A model generated the notes under the pieces. The model saw only the letters and a program-made list of their open reading frames with translations. It ran no database searches and had not been told where the DNA came from. From Lewinellaceae bacterium (GTDB taxonomy: Bacteria > Bacteroidota > Bacteroidia > Chitinophagales > Saprospiraceae), in assembly GCA_020636045.1 (NCBI GenBank), contig JACJYP010000004.1, forward strand, positions 1 through 64,000: a stretch of DNA of 64,000 bases, in the 5' to 3' direction. Numbering within the stretch: position 1 is the first letter of the stretch; every line of letters starts with the position of its first letter. Below, piece after piece: positions 61,370 to 64,000 of the stretch. A program made the translations under genes and the position numbers.

Positions 61370-62536
61370 ATGAAATACCAAGTGCATTTCCTTGAAAGAC
61401 AACAGGACTTTGAGCGGGTCATGCGTGAAGCAGCCAACGAACCCTGGATCGGCTTCGACACGGAATTCGTCGGTGAAAAGACCTTTGTGCCGGTCCTCTG
61501 CCTGATACAGATCGTGACCCCGAAAGATATTTTCCTCATCGATACCTTGCGCATACAGGACCTGAGCTCTTTTCTAAAGATCGTGGAGCAGCCGGAAACG
61601 CTGAAGATCACACACGCCGGCGACAATGACTACCGCTTGCTGCATACCCTGTACGGCACGGTGCCCAACAATACATTTGATACCCAGATCGCCGCAGGAT
61701 TCGTCGGTTATAACTATCCCGCGGGGTTCGCCAAGATCGTGGAACGAGAACTCCGGGTGTCGCTTGCCAAAAGTCATACGGTAGCAGACTGGGAAGCGCG
61801 GCCGCTCGATCCCAAAGCACTCAACTATGCTGTGGAGGATGTGAAATACCTGCCGGCGCTTCATGAAAAACTCACGGGCAATCTTCAAAAACGCAACCGC
61901 CTCAGCTGGGCGGCAGAAGAGAACAGGAAGTGGGACGTGCCCGAATTCTACGAGGTAAATCCCGATAAAGAGTTTCTGGCCAATGAAGCCGTTCACCAGC
62001 TGGATATGCGTGAAAAGACTTTCCTGATGCGCCTGTATCGCTGGCGCATCAGCCGCGCGATGGAATTGAACGTCCCGAAAGAGTCGGTGTTGCAAAGCCG
62101 GCACATCAGCACCGTGCTGCGCGCGATCAAAAATGGCCCCAATGCGTTCCGGGCCAACCGTACCCTCTCAGAGGGTGTATGGAAGCGCAATATCGATGCC
62201 TGGCAGGCATTGTGGAACACCAAAGTCACCGAAGCCGAAAAAGCATTCCTTCATACTCTCGGCAAACCGCGTCCCGACGACCCCGAACACGACTGGACGA
62301 TGGAGTTACTTTATCACTTCGTAAAAAAACAATGCCTCGAACACGAGATCAGCGCAGCGCTGCTGCTGCCAAAAGGTGAATTTAACAAGTTGAAAGCCGG
62401 CAGCGAGGATTTTGACCACGCCCTGCTCACCGGATGGCGTGCAGAACTGCTGGGAGCCGATCTGGTCAGATGGTTGCTCAGGGGGAAAAATATCAGCATC
62501 GCCTGGGAAGCGGGAAATTGCAAACTGACGATGTAA
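61370..62536 (+). CDS. rnd: ribonuclease D
   Basis: A 3'-5' exoribonuclease that trims tRNA and other stable RNAs. 388 residues. DEDDy exonuclease motifs: WIGFDTEFVG (Asp30, Glu32), THAGDNDYRLL, and the third motif in LNYAVEDVKYL with its Tyr and Asp. An HRDC domain follows from about residue 210 (LYRWRISRAMELNVPKESVLQSRHISTVLRA). Full length. Its stop overlaps the ATG of the ABC gene (TAATG). Confidence 0.9.
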   Translation: MKYQVHFLERQQDFERVMREAANEPWIGFDTEFVGEKTFVPVLCLIQIVTPKDIFLIDTLRIQDLSSFLKIVEQPETLKITHAGDNDYRLLHTLYGTVPNNTFDTQIAAGFVGYNYPAGFAKIVERELRVSLAKSHTVADWEARPLDPKALNYAVEDVKYLPALHEKLTGNLQKRNRLSWAAEENRKWDVPEFYEVNPDKEFLANEAVHQLDMREKTFLMRLYRWRISRAMELNVPKESVLQSRHISTVLRAIKNGPNAFRANRTLSEGVWKRNIDAWQALWNTKVTEAEKAFLHTLGKPRPDDPEHDWTMELLYHFVKKQCLEHEISAALLLPKGEFNKLKAGSEDFDHALLTGWRAELLGADLVRWLLRGKNISIAWEAGNCKLTM

Positions 62537-64000
62537 TGCCGAAAATACTGGACGTCAAAAATTTAAGCGTACATTTTGCATCGCCGCAGGGCCATACGCA
62601 GGCGGTAGATCGTGTTTCGTTCCATCTTGATCAGGGTGAAACACTTGGGATCGTCGGGGAATCGGGTTCCGGCAAATCCGTTACCGCTTTATCCATAATG
62701 CGCTTGCTACCCAGCCCGCCGGCAGGGATTTCGTCAGAAGCAATAACACTATATCCCAGGGATGGCGGCAGTAAAGAAATAGAGATCAGTACACTTGGGG
62801 AAAGCGAAATGCAGCGCCTGAGGGGGGCGGAAATCGCGATGATCTTCCAGGAGCCCATGACATCTCTAAACCCCGTATTTCGCTGTGGCGATCAGGTGAC
62901 CGAAGCCATTCGCCTGCATCAGAAAGTCGATGCGGAGGCAGCCCGCAAACAAACCTTGCTGCTTTTTGAAAAAGTCCGGCTCCCCGACCCGGAGCGCATT
63001 TTCAGGTCCTACCCGCACCAGATCAGCGGCGGACAAAAGCAGCGCGTAATGATCGCGATGGCCATGTCCTGCAAACCCGGCATCCTGATTGCCGACGAGC
63101 CGACGACAGCGCTCGATGTAACGGTGCAAAAAGCAATCCTGGACCTGATGCGCGAGTTGAAAGAAGAATCCGGACTTTCAATGCTGTTCATCAGCCACGA
63201 CCTCGGTGTGATCTCCGACATCTGCGACCGGGTGCTGGTCATGTATCAGGGGAAAATTGTGGAAGAAGGACCTGTGCAAAAAATTCTCCGCAACCCGGAA
63301 CACCCATATACGCGTGGGCTGGTAGCCTGCCGGCCTTCATTGAAGCACAAGTGGCACAGGATGCCGACTGTGTCGGATTTCCTTGATAACAGTCGGCATG
63401 AAGCCCAAGTAGTCAGTGCCGATGAAACGGAACAGCGCAGAAAGAGTTTGTATGACTCCGATCCGCTACTTCAGGTAAAGGATATGCTGGTCCGTTTTCC
63501 GGCCGAAAAGAACTGGCTGGGGAGGCCTGTTAAATGGTTGAATGCGGTCGACCGGGTCTCTTTTGATGTTTTTCAGGGTGAAACGTTCGGACTGGCCGGC
63601 GAGTCCGGCTGCGGCAAAACGACGCTCGGAAAAGCCATTGCCCGCCTCACAGATATGGACAGTGGCCAGATCATATATAACGGTACGGCGTTGCATGACC
63701 TGAGCATAGAAGCCTTCAAACCATACCGGAGAGATATTCAGGTCGTATTTCAGGACCCCTACTCTTCGCTCAATCCGCGCATGGCGATCGGCAGGGCGAT
63801 CATGGAGCCCATGCAGGTACACAAGCGTTTTGATTCCGACAAACAGCGTCGCGAAAAAGCCGTCGAACTGCTGGAGACCGTTGGATTGCAGGCCGATCAG
63901 TTTCAGCGATATCCGCACGAGTTTTCCGGTGGTCAGCGCCAGCGGATATGCATTGCCCGCGCACTGGCGCTGGAGCCCAGATTTCTCGTTTGTGACGAGA
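62536..64000 (+). CDS. double-ATPase oligopeptide/dipeptide ABC transporter subunit (partial)
   Basis: Open to the right edge, about 488 residues visible. Two nucleotide-binding domains are fused head to tail. The first has Walker A GESGSGKS at 41-48, the Q-loop in MIFQEPMTSLNP, signature ISGGQKQR and ADEPTTALDV. The second starts near residue 313 with GESGCGKT, VVFQDPYSSLNP and FSGGQRQR, and ends at VCDE at the window edge. This is the DppD-DppF/OppD-OppF pair in one chain, as in GsiA and YejF. The C-terminal end and any permease genes lie beyond the window. Confidence 0.93.
   Translation, partial: MPKILDVKNLSVHFASPQGHTQAVDRVSFHLDQGETLGIVGESGSGKSVTALSIMRLLPSPPAGISSEAITLYPRDGGSKEIEISTLGESEMQRLRGAEIAMIFQEPMTSLNPVFRCGDQVTEAIRLHQKVDAEAARKQTLLLFEKVRLPDPERIFRSYPHQISGGQKQRVMIAMAMSCKPGILIADEPTTALDVTVQKAILDLMRELKEESGLSMLFISHDLGVISDICDRVLVMYQGKIVEEGPVQKILRNPEHPYTRGLVACRPSLKHKWHRMPTVSDFLDNSRHEAQVVSADETEQRRKSLYDSDPLLQVKDMLVRFPAEKNWLGRPVKWLNAVDRVSFDVFQGETFGLAGESGCGKTTLGKAIARLTDMDSGQIIYNGTALHDLSIEAFKPYRRDIQVVFQDPYSSLNPRMAIGRAIMEPMQVHKRFDSDKQRREKAVELLETVGLQADQFQRYPHEFSGGQRQRICIARALALEPRFLVCDE

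Overview
This window looks like a chromosomal segment of a gliding, type IX secretion (T9SS) bacterium of the phylum Bacteroidota, most likely in or near the Saprospiria/Chitinophagia. The evidence is a PorU2-type sortase, PorV-like and PorP/SprF-like proteins, a giant SprB-repeat adhesin with a T9SS type B C-terminal domain, a T9SS type A cargo protein, a DUF5686/carboxypeptidase-regulatory protein, and several promoters of the Bacteroidota form TTG-N19/21-TAnnTTTG. Coding DNA is moderately GC-rich by eye. No tRNA, rRNA, CRISPR array or prophage was found. Species-level assignment is not possible from the sequence alone.

Layout. 1-803 is non-coding and full of repeats and palindromes. 804-4813 is a small carbohydrate locus: a GH51 arabinofuranosidase, two secreted or cytosolic esterases and a VOC protein, with a 42-bp tandem repeat array and a REP-like palindrome in the gaps. 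5029-16943 holds mixed envelope and housekeeping genes: an LtaS-like phosphoglycerol transferase, tilS, a DUF5686 protein, a GT-C-like membrane protein, an S9 peptidase and an aquaporin. 17102-21998 carries two CotH-kinase paralogues separated by a decayed IS110-family element. 22002-24988 holds 3-hydroxyacyl-CoA dehydrogenase, then a GH1 glucosidase translationally coupled to a small outer-membrane protein. 25488-33101 is the T9SS block (PorV-like, T9SS cargo, PorU2). 33204-39572 is mixed: ruvB, folK, a deoxynucleoside kinase, a lipoprotein and a hydrolase. 39621-50275 is a long co-directional run: adhesin, PorP/SprF, a TlpA-like thioredoxin, a thioesterase and a GT2 glycosyltransferase. It is followed by cspA, a beta-helix/diheme cytochrome pair, folP, mutS, an AsmA protein, ribonuclease D and a fused Dpp/Opp-type double ATPase that runs off the right edge.

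The non-coding observations are the least expected. Two apparently orphan transcription units, on the plus strand at about 13010-13247 and the minus strand at about 25117-25351, each have a textbook promoter and an intrinsic terminator about 235 nt apart and no convincing sense ORF. The first runs antisense to a possible 53-codon basic ORF. The second sits ahead of the GH1 operon and could be either an attenuated leader or a stand-alone RNA. The IS110 relic retains a structured 5' non-coding end where a bridge RNA would be expected. Several ORFs have a -7-like TACATTTG box only 4-5 nt before ATG, which suggests leaderless mRNAs.

I did not find a clear new multi-gene defence or biosynthetic system. 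All functional calls rest on reading motifs by eye; no database search was run.
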